A stretch of DNA of 64,000 nucleotides from Kitasatospora sp. NBC_01246 (GCF_036226505.1 NZ_CP108484.1:3844001-3908000), one strand, 5' to 3'; counted from the stretch's first letter, positions 23,982-32,576 are shown. Notes: generated by a model from the sequence alone, not told the origin. Numbers and translations: made by a program.

Positions 23982-24011
23982 GGGCCACCGGGGCGGATGC
24001 CCCGGTGGCCC
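23982..24011 (-). terminator. terminator of DHA2 pump gene
   Basis: Perfect 13-bp stem (GGGCCACCGGGGC and its complement) with a 4-nt GGAT loop, 16 nt past the stop of the minus-strand pump gene; symmetric, so it may also stop plus-strand transcripts. Confidence 0.75.
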
Positions 24012-24026
24012 GTCCGGTTCGGCGGG

Positions 24027-25544
24027 TCAGAGCACCGCCGCCGCGGGCCGTTCGGCGGAGCTCGCGGCCCCGGCGGGCTTCAGGACGACGGCCGTGACCA
24101 CCAGGGCCAGCGCCAGCAGCCCGGCCGCGACCGCGAAGGCCAGGCGGAACCCGCCGGTCAGCGCCTCGGCCGCGGGGTCTCCGGCACCGCTCAGGGTTCC
24201 GGTCCGGGCGGCGGCGAGGGTGGTGAGGACGGCGACGCCGAGGGCCGCGCCGACCTGCTGGGTGGTGTTGAAGAGGCCGGAGGCGGTGCCCGCGTCCGCC
24301 GCGCCGGCGCCCGACATGCCCAGCGCGGTCAGGCCGGAGAGCACCAGCCCGCCACCGCCGATCAGCAGCATGGTCGGCAGCAGGTGGACGGCGTAGTCGG
24401 CGTCCGCCGGCAGCCGGACGAGCAGCCCGAGCGCGGCGACCAGCAGGGCCAGTCCGGCCATCAGGACATTGCGCTCGCCGAAGCGGGCGTTCAGCCGGGC
24501 GGAGAGGAAGAGCGACACGGCTCCGATGGACACCGCCGCCGGGAGCATGGCCAGACCGGTCGCGGCCGCGCCGTAGCCGAGCACGTTCTGCAGGTAGAGG
24601 GCGAGCAGGATCTGGAAGCCGAACATCCCGGAGATCGCGAGGACCTGCACCACGTTCGCCCCGGCGACGGTCCGGGAGCGGAGCATCCGCAGCGGCAGCA
24701 GCGGCTGGGCGGCACGAGCCTGGCGCAGCAGGAAGCCGGCCAGCAGCAGGGCGGCGAGCGCGCCCAGGCCGAGGGTGCGGGCGGAGGCCCAACCGTGTTC
24801 GCCGGTACCGACGATGGTGTAGATGCCGAGCATCAGGGCGGCGGTGATCAGCACGGCGCCGAGGGTGTCGGCGCCGGCCCGCAGGCCCGGGCCGCGGTCG
24901 GTGTCGAGCACCCGCACCGCGAGCAGTACGGCGGCGAGGCCGAGCGGCAGGTTGATCAGGAAGATCCAGTGCCAGTTCAGGGCCTGGGTGAGGACGCCGC
25001 CGAGGACCTGGCCGATCGAGGCGCCGGCCGCGCCGACGAAGCTGAAGGCGCCGATCGCCCGGCCGCGCTCGCCCGGCTCGGGGAAGAGCGTGACGATCAT
25101 GCCGAGGCTGACCGCGGACGCCATCGCCCCGCCGACGCCCTGGAGGAAGCGGGCCGCGATCAGCATGCCCTGGCCGGTGGCCACCGCGCAGAGCACCGAG
25201 GCGGCGGTGAAGAGGGCGAGCCCGGCGACGAAGACCCGCTTGCGGCCGATCAGGTCGCCGAGCCGGCCGGCCAGCAGCAGCAGTCCGGCGAAGGCGATCA
25301 GGTAGGCGTTGACCGTCCAGGTCAGGTCGGCCGACGAGAAGCCGAGGTCCGCCTGGATGGCCGGCAGCGCCACCGTGACGATGGAGCCGTCCAGGATGAT
25401 CATCAGCATCCCCGCGCAGAGCACCGCCAGGGCGAGCGCACGGGAACGGGCCGAGGCGGCCCGGGTCGGGGCGGGCGCATCCGGGGCGGATGCGCTCCGG
25501 GCCGGTGCGCCCGGGGTGGGCGTGCTGGGGGCGTGCGTGGTCAT
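24027..25544 (-). CDS. DHA2-family (14-TMS) MFS drug exporter
   Basis: 505 residues with about fourteen hydrophobic segments. Motifs seen: MIILDGSIVTVALPAIQADLG (motif D1), AGRLGDLIGRKRVFVAG (motif A), FLQGVGGAMASA (motif B), and SFVGAAGASIGQVLGG (motif C of drug:H+ antiporters). This is the EmrB/QacA type. ATG 25544 has GGGAG seven bases upstream. The MarR-type gene at 25638 is immediately upstream on the same strand, and the AT-rich 93-bp gap between them probably carries the pump promoter and the MarR operator. Likely role: multidrug or antibiotic export. No sign that it belongs to the ATP-grasp cluster. Confidence 0.92.
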   Translation of the reverse strand: MTTHAPSTPTPGAPARSASAPDAPAPTRAASARSRALALAVLCAGMLMIILDGSIVTVALPAIQADLGFSSADLTWTVNAYLIAFAGLLLLAGRLGDLIGRKRVFVAGLALFTAASVLCAVATGQGMLIAARFLQGVGGAMASAVSLGMIVTLFPEPGERGRAIGAFSFVGAAGASIGQVLGGVLTQALNWHWIFLINLPLGLAAVLLAVRVLDTDRGPGLRAGADTLGAVLITAALMLGIYTIVGTGEHGWASARTLGLGALAALLLAGFLLRQARAAQPLLPLRMLRSRTVAGANVVQVLAISGMFGFQILLALYLQNVLGYGAAATGLAMLPAAVSIGAVSLFLSARLNARFGERNVLMAGLALLVAALGLLVRLPADADYAVHLLPTMLLIGGGGLVLSGLTALGMSGAGAADAGTASGLFNTTQQVGAALGVAVLTTLAAARTGTLSGAGDPAAEALTGGFRLAFAVAAGLLALALVVTAVVLKPAGAASSAERPAAAVL

Positions 25545-25637
25545 GGCGGGTCTCCCGGTTCGTCGAGTACCGGGTATGACGCTAGCAGATTGTTTTGTTC
25601 GGGACTATCTTTCTCTGGAAGGTCTCTTTCGAGATGC

Positions 25638-26126
25638 TCAGCTCCGGGAGCGACGGGCTCGCCGGACCGTCCGGTCGCTCTCCACCGGCTCCGCCAGGTG
25701 CCCGCCCACCAGCTGGGTCAGCGCCGAGACGAAGACCGTCCGCTCGGGCTCGGGCAGCGACTCCAGCACCTCGCGGTGCACCCGGTCGGCGATCGCGGTG
25801 CCCTCTTCGACGGCGCGCTCGCCCGCCTCGGTGACCGAGATGATCCGCGCCCGGCGGTCGGTGGCGGACGGGCGGCGCTCCGCCAGGCCCGCCTTCTCCA
25901 GCTCGTCCACGGTGACGACCATGGTGGTCTTGTCCAGGTCCGACAGCTCGGCCAGCTGGATCTGGGTGCGCTCGGTCTCCAGCGCGTGGAACAGCACGCA
26001 GTAGGCGCGCGGGGTGATCCCGAGCTCGGTGAAGGCGGCCGCCATCCGGGTCGCCAGGACATGGCTGGCGTGGTCCAGCAGGCCGGAGAGGTCTCGGATC
26101 CGGCGCACCGGCGGGCTCGTCGTCAT
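25638..26126 (-). CDS. MarR-family transcriptional regulator
   Basis: 162 residues. It has the MarR winged-helix pattern: IQLAELSDLDKTTMVVTVDELEKAGLAERRPSATDRRARIISVTEAG, with the DRR wing residues. N- and C-terminal helices would dimerise. Start ATG 26126. It is the gene directly upstream of the DHA2 pump, on the same strand, and most likely represses it and itself. A perfect TCTGCCGGCAGA palindrome lies 23 bp upstream of the start codon. Confidence 0.92.
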   Translation of the reverse strand: MTTSPPVRRIRDLSGLLDHASHVLATRMAAAFTELGITPRAYCVLFHALETERTQIQLAELSDLDKTTMVVTVDELEKAGLAERRPSATDRRARIISVTEAGERAVEEGTAIADRVHREVLESLPEPERTVFVSALTQLVGGHLAEPVESDRTVRRARRSRS

Positions 26127-26148
26127 ACGTCCGAGCGTAGCAAGGCCG

Positions 26149-26160
26149 TCTGCCGGCAGA
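26149..26160. promoter_or_regulatory. palindrome upstream of marR-type gene
   Basis: Perfect 12-bp palindrome TCTGCCGGCAGA in the promoter region of the MarR-type gene; a plausible autoregulatory operator. Confidence 0.4.
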
Positions 26161-26243
26161 TGATCCCGTGAACAACGATCCCGCGGGGCGGCGGCCCGCG
26201 GTACCGGCGGGCGGGCGGGGCAGGGCGGCGGGCGCGGCCCGGC

Positions 26244-27515
26244 CTACGGAATGCCGAGCTCGAACAGCGCGTACCCGGCGTACCAGCCCGCCGCGAGCGT
26301 CGGCATCGCGCACAGGCCCAGCAGGGTGGGCACCTTCACCCGGCGCAGCGCGACCGCCAGCCCGATGAAGAGCGGGAAGGCGGGCAGCAGGTAGCGCGAG
26401 ATGTTGCCGAAGATCTGGTTGCTGCTCAGCGCGGTGAAGACGGTCAGCAGCGTGTAGACCACCAGGACCAGCGGCGGCCGGATGCGCAGCAGCAGCACCA
26501 GCAGCGCGGGCAGGAGCATCAGCAGGGCCACCGCGATCAGGTCGGGCGCGGGGTTGGACTGCCAGAAGTCCCAGTGCCCGGTGATCACGTCCAGGAAGGT
26601 GCGCGAGGTGGAGGCGCCCCAGTCGAAGTAGCGGTTCCAGGCACCCCGCTGCAGCTTGAAGTAGCCGCCCCAGTCGCCCATCCGGTAGCCGACCCAGCCG
26701 ACGTACCAGACCAGGCCCCACGGCGTGATCAGCATCGCGGTCAGCGGCCGCGCGACGCCGTCGGTGCGCCGGACCAGTGCCACCAGCGCGGAGATCGAGA
26801 CGGCCGCGATCAGCGCGGCGGCGGTGGGCCGGTTGAGGCCGGCCGCGAAGGCGAGCAGGCCGGCGGCGAGCCAGCGGTGGGTCATCACGCAGTAGCAGGC
26901 CCAGGCGGAGATGGCGACGAACAACGAGTCCGAGTAGACCGCCCACTCGACGCCCGACCCCGGGAAGAGGCCCCAGATCACCGCCGCGATCACCCCGGCC
27001 CGGAACCCCCCGAGCCGCTCGGCGACGGCGAAGACGCCGGCCGCCGCGACGAACGAGGCCACCACCGAGACCGCGATGCCCGACCCGTAGGGGCCGAGCC
27101 CGGTGACGGCGCCGACCAGGCGCATCAGCCACGGGTAGAGCGGGAAGAACGCGGCCGAGTTCTCGTAGTAGGTGGCGAGCGGGAAGCCGTGCAGCGGGAC
27201 CAGCTGCGGGTGGTAGCCGTTCTCGGCGATCCGCTGGTACCAGACGCCGTCCCAGGTACCGAGCACGTCCCAGGGCTGGGCACCCCCGCCGCGGCCCGGC
27301 TCCTTCCGGAGGAAGTCACCGGTGTGCGAGAGCAGCAGCAGGAGCACGGCCAGGCCGGTGGCCTTCACCACCGCGTACGCGCCGAGCGCGGGCGCGAACC
27401 GGTCCACGACGGCGCCGAGGCGGCCCTGCCGCCCGGCCTCGGCCGAGGGGGCGCCGGTGCCGGACGGCTCGGCGCTCGCCGGCTCCGCGCTCGATGTACT
27501 CGATGCCGTGCTCAT
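26244..27515 (-). CDS. PIG-V-like mannosyltransferase, integral membrane (GT-C)
   Basis: 423 residues, multi-spanning. After a Ser/Ala/Glu-rich cytoplasmic N-terminus and a first membrane segment (VVKATGLAVLLLLLSH), the first outer loop reads WDGVWYQRIAENGYH, the acidic motif of PIG-V/GT-C glycosyltransferases, followed by FFPLYPWLMRLVGAV. Later segments include GLNRPTAAALIAA and SRYLLPAFPLFIGLA, usual in bacterial homologues. It would transfer mannose from polyprenyl-phosphate-mannose to an extracellular acceptor. Start ATG 27515 is preferred: upstream frame is proline/arginine-rich and unlike the family. No partner genes adjoin it. Confidence 0.8.
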   Translation of the reverse strand: MSTASSTSSAEPASAEPSGTGAPSAEAGRQGRLGAVVDRFAPALGAYAVVKATGLAVLLLLLSHTGDFLRKEPGRGGGAQPWDVLGTWDGVWYQRIAENGYHPQLVPLHGFPLATYYENSAAFFPLYPWLMRLVGAVTGLGPYGSGIAVSVVASFVAAAGVFAVAERLGGFRAGVIAAVIWGLFPGSGVEWAVYSDSLFVAISAWACYCVMTHRWLAAGLLAFAAGLNRPTAAALIAAVSISALVALVRRTDGVARPLTAMLITPWGLVWYVGWVGYRMGDWGGYFKLQRGAWNRYFDWGASTSRTFLDVITGHWDFWQSNPAPDLIAVALLMLLPALLVLLLRIRPPLVLVVYTLLTVFTALSSNQIFGNISRYLLPAFPLFIGLAVALRRVKVPTLLGLCAMPTLAAGWYAGYALFELGIP

Positions 27516-27685
27516 CAGCTCTGGACTCCCGCCCCCGCTCGTGGTCGGCGCGGCCACGATCGCGCCGCCGAGCGAGCCTACGGCACGGGATCGGGCCTCT
27601 CCGGCCGACCTTCCGGTGCCGCCCCGGACCCGGCGCGGACCCGCCCCGGAGCCACCCCGGACCGGGCGCGGCGCCGGGCAGCGGG

Positions 27686-27715
27686 CCGCCGCCGCCCGGG
27701 TGGGGGCGGCGGCGG
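27686..27715 (-). terminator. terminator of GDSL hydrolase gene
   Basis: 12-bp stem of CCG/CGG triplets with a 6-nt loop, starting 16 nt beyond the stop codon at 27731. Confidence 0.6.
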
Positions 27716-27730
27716 GGTGGGCGGGGCGGG

Positions 27731-29416
27731 TCAGCCGTGCAGGTAGACGATGCCGAGCTTGGTGAGCCGCCAGAGCTGGTTGGCGGCGCCGGTGTCGGTG
27801 GCGAGCTCGACCAGGGTGTTGCCCTTGGCGTCGCGGCTGCCGCCGGCGGTGGCGACCTTGGTGCGGTCCTGGGAGTCGGCCAGCTTGTAGAGGCCGTCGC
27901 CGGCCGGCTCGAAGACCCAGTGCTGGTTGCCGCCGCCGTTGCAGCCCCACTGCTGGAGCCGGGTACCGGGGGCGGTGGAGCCGGCGTCGGCGTCCAGGCA
28001 CATGTTCCGGTTGCCGCTGAAGTCGAGCTCGTAGCCGCCGCCCTGCTTGGCCTCCAGGACGAAGGACTGGTTCAGCCCGCCGGTGGGGGTGTAGGTGAGG
28101 GCGCCGCGGCCGTTGGTGGAGTCACCGTAGGTGCCGCCGCCGGAGAAGTCGAGCGCCTTGCCGTCGGCGGCGGAGGTGAGCTGGTACCAGGCGCCGTCCT
28201 CCGGCCCGTCGCCGAACGGCTTCCCCGGGGTGAGCGGCTGGATGGAGGTGGTGTTCCGCTGGTCGAGGGTGCAGTAGGCCTGCTGCTGGTCCGGCCTGGC
28301 GTAGAACTGGCCGAGGCAGACGCCCTCACCGCGGTAGCCGGCCACCCGCAGGTGGTAGGACTGGCGGACCATGTTCATGCAGAGGCCGGGGATGCCGATC
28401 TGCTGGTCGCAGCCGTTGCGGATCCACTCGGCGAGGTTGATCACATCGCCGTTGGTGTACTCGTACGGCGAGCTGGTCCACTCGGCGCAGACCTCGTGGC
28501 CGAAGGCGACCCGGCGCTGGTCCAGGTACCGGACGCCGGGCACCTGTTCGGCCGCGGCGCGCAGGGTGTCGCTGAAGAGCGGCACCACCCAGTTGTGGCC
28601 CCACGCGAGGTCCTCGGGGAACGCCGGACAGCCGTCGGCGACCTTGCCGACGTAGTCGTTGCGGCGGATGTCCGGGGTGATCGGGTTGAAGTAGGACTGG
28701 TAGACCAGCTGGTAGGCGTTGTCGGCGTAGCCGGCCCGGCGCATGGTCTGCCGGATGTCGCGCAGCGCCGCGACCACCTTGGGCTGGACCGCCCTGGCCC
28801 GCTCGGCGATCTCCGCGCTGCCGATGGTGTCGCGGCAGCCCTGGTCCTTGGGGACGGGGAAGTACTGCGCGAGGCAGTGCATCATGATCCCGCTGAAGTC
28901 GAAGTCGTCGTTGGCGCCGATCGTGACGACGACCATCTTGACGTCGTACCGGCCTGCCACGTCGGCGAGTTGGACGTCCTGCTTGGGCTCGCCGAAGTCC
29001 CCGCTGCCGGAGCCGGTGATGGCGGCCAGTTCGGGGTCGCTGACCAGGTCGCCGGTCTGGGCGCCGGAGCAGGCCAGGTCGATCGGGGTGACGTCGGGGA
29101 TGCCGGTGACGAAGATCTCCGACTTGGGGTGCCGGTGGCAGTAGTTGGTGGGCGAGTCGGTCTCGGGGAAGTAGCCGTCCCCGGTGTCGGTGCCGGCGCC
29201 CTCCCCGGAGATGGCGCTGTCGCCGAGGGCGACGACCGCGGCCGGGCGGCCGGTGGCGGAGGCCGCGGAGGAGGCGCCGGAGTCGGCGAGGGCGGTGGGG
29301 GCGCCGACCAGACCGAGGGCGGCGACGAGGGCGCCCGTCGCGAGCAGTGCGCCGTAGGGGGAGCGGCCCGCGACCGACCGGGATCCGCGCGCGCCTGACA
29401 GGGGTGACCTGATCAC
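27731..29416 (-). CDS. secreted SGNH/GDSL hydrolase with C-terminal ricin-type lectin domain
   Basis: 561 residues. GTG 29416 has AAGGAG six bases upstream. A long signal peptide (core LLATGALVAALGLVGAPTALA) is followed by the SGNH hydrolase domain: block I VALGDSAISGEGAG with the nucleophile serine, an ACSGAQTGDL block, and block III IGANDDF; many Cys pairs suggest disulphides. From about residue 415 a ricin-B beta-trefoil follows, with QxW repeats (MCLDADAGS, LQQWGCNGGGNQHWVF, GAANQLWRL). Likely an exported esterase that binds carbohydrate. Stand-alone gene with its own terminator. Confidence 0.88.
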   Translation of the reverse strand: MIRSPLSGARGSRSVAGRSPYGALLATGALVAALGLVGAPTALADSGASSAASATGRPAAVVALGDSAISGEGAGTDTGDGYFPETDSPTNYCHRHPKSEIFVTGIPDVTPIDLACSGAQTGDLVSDPELAAITGSGSGDFGEPKQDVQLADVAGRYDVKMVVVTIGANDDFDFSGIMMHCLAQYFPVPKDQGCRDTIGSAEIAERARAVQPKVVAALRDIRQTMRRAGYADNAYQLVYQSYFNPITPDIRRNDYVGKVADGCPAFPEDLAWGHNWVVPLFSDTLRAAAEQVPGVRYLDQRRVAFGHEVCAEWTSSPYEYTNGDVINLAEWIRNGCDQQIGIPGLCMNMVRQSYHLRVAGYRGEGVCLGQFYARPDQQQAYCTLDQRNTTSIQPLTPGKPFGDGPEDGAWYQLTSAADGKALDFSGGGTYGDSTNGRGALTYTPTGGLNQSFVLEAKQGGGYELDFSGNRNMCLDADAGSTAPGTRLQQWGCNGGGNQHWVFEPAGDGLYKLADSQDRTKVATAGGSRDAKGNTLVELATDTGAANQLWRLTKLGIVYLHG

Positions 29417-29666
29417 TCGTGACTCCTTGCGGGGTGGGGGACCGCCCGACCGGGGACGCCGGACGGCTCGGAGCAAAGAAAGGTGAGCAGGTCTCATATT
29501 CTAGGTACTGACAAGTAACGCAACAAGGCTCCGGACAGCACCGGCCGGGACGCCCCCGGCCGGGCCCGCGTCCGCCGGCGGCGCCGGAGAACGCGGAGAG
29601 CCGCCGCCCCGCGCCCCAGGAGGGAAGCGCGGAACGGCGGCTCGCGCCGGCCGAACCGGGCGTCGG

Positions 29667-29906
29667 TCAGCCCGCGTTGACGCAGTGGTTGCCGAACGCC
29701 GGGTTCAGCAGACCGATGATGTCGATGGTGTTGCCGCAGAGGTTGACCGGGACGTGGACCGGCACCTGGACCTGGTTGCCGGAGATGACGCCGGGGGAAC
29801 CCGCGGCGACACCCTCGGCGCCGGAGCTGGCCATCGCGGTGCCGGCACCGGCCGCCACGATGCCTACCACGGCGGCACCGACGGCGGCCGTCTTCTTGAT
29901 GCTCAT
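29667..29906 (-). CDS. short chaplin
   Basis: 79 residues: a signal peptide (KKTAAVGAAVVGIVAAGAGTAMA) then one chaplin domain with the ASSGAEGVAAGSPGVISGNQ lead and the pattern PVHVPVNLCGN then IGLLNPAFGNHCVN, including the two cysteines. Chaplins are secreted and form amyloid-like hydrophobic films on aerial hyphae and spores. ATG 29906 has GGAGG five bases upstream. It is divergent from the other three chaplins and has its own sigma-BldN-like promoter. It has no LPxTG-type sorting signal, so it is of the short class. Confidence 0.95.
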   Translation of the reverse strand: MSIKKTAAVGAAVVGIVAAGAGTAMASSGAEGVAAGSPGVISGNQVQVPVHVPVNLCGNTIDIIGLLNPAFGNHCVNAG

Positions 29907-29954
29907 AGGAGCCTCCTGACTGATCGACAGAACTGCACGGGGAGTGCGACATCT

Positions 29955-29982
29955 AGAACGACACCCGTCCGGCCCGGTTGCT
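29955..29982 (-). promoter_or_regulatory. sigma-BldN-like promoter of minus-strand chaplin
   Basis: On the minus strand AGCAAC (29982-29977), a 16-bp spacer and CGTTCT (29960-29955). Four of six bases in each box match the consensus I recall for sigma-BldN (CGTAAC ... CGTTGA). Confidence 0.45.
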
Positions 29983-30057
29983 GCACCGCCCCCTTTGTCA
30001 CCCGGCTGGCCCAACGGGCCCGGGCCTCCCGGCATTCGGGTGATCACCGGACCCGAC

Positions 30058-30085
30058 CGTTTCCCTCCGGCCACTGCCTCGTTCT
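30058..30085 (+). promoter_or_regulatory. sigma-BldN-like promoter of chaplin at 30138
   Basis: CGTTTC (30058-30063), a 16-bp spacer and CGTTCT (30080-30085), about 50 bp before the start codon. Confidence 0.4.
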
Positions 30086-30137
30086 CCCTCTCGGAACCCG
30101 TTCCGCACAGGCCCACGAGACGAATCGAGTACCGCAC

Positions 30138-30389
30138 ATGCGCAAGCTCGCCCACGGCGCCCTCGGCACGGCGGCCACCGCCGCCCTGCTGGCCGCCGGC
30201 GCCGGCGTCGCCGTCGCCCACCACGCCCACGGCGCGTCCGCCGAGGGCGTCGCGGCCGGCTCGCCCGGGGTGGCCTCGGGCAACCAGTTCGAGATCCCGG
30301 TGCACGTCCCGGTGAACCTGTGCGGCAACTCCGTCGACGTCGCCGGCCTGCTCAACCCGGCCTTCGGCAACCACTGCGCGAACGCCTGA
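30138..30389 (+). CDS. short chaplin
   Basis: 83 residues: signal peptide with core LGTAATAALLAAGAGVAVA, a histidine-bearing stretch AHHAHGASAEGV, then the chaplin domain PGVASGNQFEIPVHVPVNLCGN ending LLNPAFGNHCANA with both cysteines. No clear ribosome site precedes ATG 30138. It is transcribed divergently from the chaplin at 29667 across a 231-bp gap that contains BldN-like promoters on both strands. The extra AHHAHG segment is not usual in short chaplins. Confidence 0.93.
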   Translation: MRKLAHGALGTAATAALLAAGAGVAVAHHAHGASAEGVAAGSPGVASGNQFEIPVHVPVNLCGNSVDVAGLLNPAFGNHCANA

Positions 30390-30700
30390 GCCGGCGCGGA
30401 ACGGCCGCCCGGCCCACCGGGCGACCCATCGACTCCGGGAGATCCGCCGCCGGTCCGAGCCCGTCCGGAATCGCTCCTGGTCGCGCGTCTGCGCGAGTTG
30501 TTCCCGGCCGTGCGGGAATTCCTCGCGACGCGCGGGTGCAGCGGCGGCCTCCCCTCGTCCAAGCCACGGGCGACACGCGCCACTTGGGCCGCCAGAGTGA
30601 CAATCACGGCAATCCCAGAAACCAGCGGGCGATGATTTCCCTTCGCCCGGCTCCCGACTCATTCCATTTACGGTCGGGCAGAAAACGGAGGAAGAACCAC
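30390..30700. other. intergenic region between two chaplin genes
   Basis: 311 bp without a gene. A weak sigma-BldN-like element GGCAAT (30608-30613), a 16-bp spacer and CGATGA (30630-30635) stands about 65 bp before the next chaplin. No stable terminator hairpin was identified. Confidence 0.35.
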
Positions 30701-30943
30701 ATGCGTAACCTCAAGAAGGCCGCCGCCCTGTCCCTCGCCGCCGCCGGCCTGGTCGTCGGCGCGGCCGGCGGCGCGTTCGCCAGCTCCGGTGCCGAGGGCG
30801 TCGCCGCCGGCTCCCCCGGTGTGCTCTCCGGCAACCAGATCCAGATCCCGGTGCACATCCCGGTCAACGTCTGCGGCAACTCCATCGGGGTCATCAGCAT
30901 CCTGAACCCGGCGTTCGGCAACAACTGCGCCAACATCGGCTGA
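30701..30943 (+). CDS. short chaplin
   Basis: 80 residues: signal peptide (core LSLAAAGLVVGAAGGAFA) and one chaplin domain (SSGAEGVAAGSPGVLSGNQ, IPVHIPVNVCGN, ISILNPAFGNNCANIG) with the usual cysteine pair. The ribosome site ACGGAGGAAG is strong. The next gene is a close paralogue 110 bp downstream, separated by a hairpin. Confidence 0.95.
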   Translation: MRNLKKAAALSLAAAGLVVGAAGGAFASSGAEGVAAGSPGVLSGNQIQIPVHIPVNVCGNSIGVISILNPAFGNNCANIG

Positions 30944-30987
30944 ACCGGCGGTCGCCGCACCGGCGACGGCAGTTCCACCGAGTCCGT

Positions 30988-31017
30988 GCCGCATCCCGCC
31001 CCCGGGCGGGATGCGGC
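30988..31017 (+). terminator. terminator between chaplin genes
   Basis: 14-bp perfect stem (GCCGCATCCCGCCC and complement) with almost no loop, 45 nt after the chaplin stop. Confidence 0.65.
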
Positions 31018-31053
31018 CCGCTCAACCCGTGTGTGATCGAGGAGATCAACCCC

Positions 31054-31323
31054 ATGCAGAACGTGAAGAAGGCCGCCGTCCTCTCCGCCGCCGCTGCCGG
31101 CCTGGTGCTGGGCGCGGCGGGCTCCGCCGCCGCCAGCTCCGGTGCCGAGGGCGTGGCCGCCGGCTCGCCCGGCGTGCTCTCCGGCAACCAGCTGCAGATC
31201 CCGGTGCACATCCCGGTGAACCTCTGCGGCAACTCCGTCAACGTGATCGGCGCCCTGAACCCGGCGTTCGGCAACAGCTGCGCCAACGTCGAGGCGCACC
31301 CGCAGCCCGCCGACGACTGCTGA
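31054..31323 (+). CDS. short chaplin with extra C-terminal cysteine tail
   Basis: 89 residues: signal peptide (core LSAAAAGLVLGAAGSAAA), a chaplin domain very close to the preceding paralogue, then a tail EAHPQPADDC that ends the protein with a third cysteine. GAGGAG lies nine bases before ATG 31054. Short chaplins normally end soon after FGNxC. The added Cys could allow intermolecular disulphides or attachment. No separate promoter is seen in the 110-bp gap, so it may depend on read-through past the hairpin. Confidence 0.93.
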   Translation: MQNVKKAAVLSAAAAGLVLGAAGSAAASSGAEGVAAGSPGVLSGNQLQIPVHIPVNLCGNSVNVIGALNPAFGNSCANVEAHPQPADDC

Positions 31324-31345
31324 TCCCCGATCGGCACGCGTACCG

Positions 31346-31387
31346 GCCGAACTGCCCCCCGTCCAGCCGGTCGGGGGGCAGTTCGGC
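31346..31387 (+). terminator. terminator after chaplin gene
   Basis: Perfect 16-bp stem (GCCGAACTGCCCCCCG and complement) with a 10-nt loop, 22 nt after the stop at 31323. Confidence 0.8.
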
Positions 31388-31442
31388 ATACCCGGGCGCA
31401 GTACGGCCGCCCGGGGACCCGATCTCCCGAAGGTGACTGAGC

Positions 31443-31829
31443 ATGGTTGCGAAGAGCATGGTTTCGATGAAGAGCGGGGCCGGCCTGGCCGCCGCCCTGG
31501 GCGCCGCGATGCTGCTCGGCGCCGGCGCCGGCACGGCGCACGCGGCGCCGGCCGAGGGCGGCGCCAGCCTGGCCAAGACCGACCTCGCCCAGGCGCTGGG
31601 CGGCACCACCACCGGTCTCGGCTACGGCATCGCGCCGGTCAAGGACCTGCGCGTCGACCCCTGGGCCAACTCCTCCGCCGACGTGCTGAACAACGGCGCG
31701 ACCGTCCAGCCGGAGGACACCGGCCTGGCCCCGGTCAGCACCAGCACGCTGACCGGTCCGCTGAGCGCCGGCGGCGGTCCGCGCGACCTGCCGGTCGTCG
31801 GTCAGCTGCTCGGCGCCCTGCCGGGCTGA
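31443..31829 (+). CDS. small secreted protein of unknown function
   Basis: 128 residues, not recognised. The signal peptide (core LAAALGAAMLLGAGAGTAHAA) would be cleaved near residue 34. The mature part has DLAQALGGTTTGLGYGIAPVKDLRVDPWANSSADVLNNG and ends GPRDLPVVGQLLGALPG; no cysteine and no enzyme motif. ATG 31443 has GAAGG nine bases upstream. Its place between chaplins and rodlins suggests a cell-surface role. The C-terminal VVGQLLGALPG could be amphipathic. Confidence 0.8.
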   Translation: MVAKSMVSMKSGAGLAAALGAAMLLGAGAGTAHAAPAEGGASLAKTDLAQALGGTTTGLGYGIAPVKDLRVDPWANSSADVLNNGATVQPEDTGLAPVSTSTLTGPLSAGGGPRDLPVVGQLLGALPG

Positions 31830-31848
31830 GCACCGGCGCCGCACGGCC

Positions 31849-31892
31849 GGGAGCCCGGCGCGCCCTCCGCGGGGAGGGGGCGCCGGGCTCCC
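31849..31892. terminator. bidirectional terminator between convergent secreted-protein genes
   Basis: 20-bp stem with a single mismatch and a 4-nt loop, between stops at 31829 (plus) and 31920 (minus). Confidence 0.8.
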
Positions 31893-31919
31893 GTGCGCGC
31901 CGGGTCGGCCCGGACCGGC

Positions 31920-32576
31920 TCAGAGCTGGGCGAGCCCGGTCAGACCGCTCTGCTCCACGACACCGGTGGTGGTCGCCGTGGCGGTCGTGGCGAGGTTCCC
32001 CACCGAGTCGGTGACGGAGATCCGCTCGTCCTCGTTGCCGAGCGTCGCCTTGGCGCCCGGGACGGCCTGCACCGCGCCGGTGACCAGCCGCGGGTCGATC
32101 TCGCCGACCTTGAGCGTGCCGTCGGCCAGCTGCCCGGTGCCGTCCTGGGCCAGCGCGAGCGGCTTGCCCAGGCCGATCCCGGGGGTGTCGGCGTGCAGCG
32201 GGGCGGCCGGGGCCTCCAGCAGCAGCTCGCCGAGGTCGGCGCCCTGGTCGACCAGCGGCAGCGGGAGCTCCGCCTTGGCCGAGGGGCCCACCTTGCCGGT
32301 GCCGAGCTGGGGCACGATCCGCTCCGGGAGCAGCTCGTTGCCGGTGGTGCGGCCGGGCACGGCCGGCATCACCAGGGAGGTGGGGATGCCACCGGAGATG
32401 CGGCTGTCCAGAGGTGCGAGCGGGACGTCGAGGGGGACCTGCTGGGTGGCCAGCCGGTCCTCCAGGGCCCCGACCTGGTCGGGACTGACCGCGGCGGCGG
32501 AGGCCGCGCCCTGGGAGGCGAGCACGCCCGCACCGACCGCCAGCAGCATCGCGCCGGCCCGCTTGGAGAACTTCAT
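31920..32576 (-). CDS. secreted protein of unknown function, sigma-BldN-type promoter
   Basis: 218 residues, not recognised. Signal peptide core AGAMLLAVGAGVLASQGAASA. The mature protein is rich in Leu, Pro, Gly and Ala, without cysteine, with segments such as QVPLDVPLAPLDSRISGG and TPGIGLGKPLALAQDGTG. It shares its general composition with the 128-residue neighbour but I cannot align them reliably. Start ATG 32576 was chosen because the signal peptide begins there. The upstream region has an exact CGTTGA box, so it may be a developmental surface protein. Confidence 0.78.
   Translation of the reverse strand: MKFSKRAGAMLLAVGAGVLASQGAASAAAVSPDQVGALEDRLATQQVPLDVPLAPLDSRISGGIPTSLVMPAVPGRTTGNELLPERIVPQLGTGKVGPSAKAELPLPLVDQGADLGELLLEAPAAPLHADTPGIGLGKPLALAQDGTGQLADGTLKVGEIDPRLVTGAVQAVPGAKATLGNEDERISVTDSVGNLATTATATTTGVVEQSGLTGLAQL

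Larger units (their letters stand above)
23272..24026. other. long convergent intergenic region
   Basis: 755 bp between the XRE-TPR stop and the stop of the convergent DHA2 pump. It holds three 64-bp tandem repeats (23455-23646), a small inverted repeat CATGTCC-N7-GGACATG (23895-23915) and the pump terminator. Open frames crossing the repeats change frame at each copy because 64 is not a multiple of three, so I see no gene here. Confidence 0.6.
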
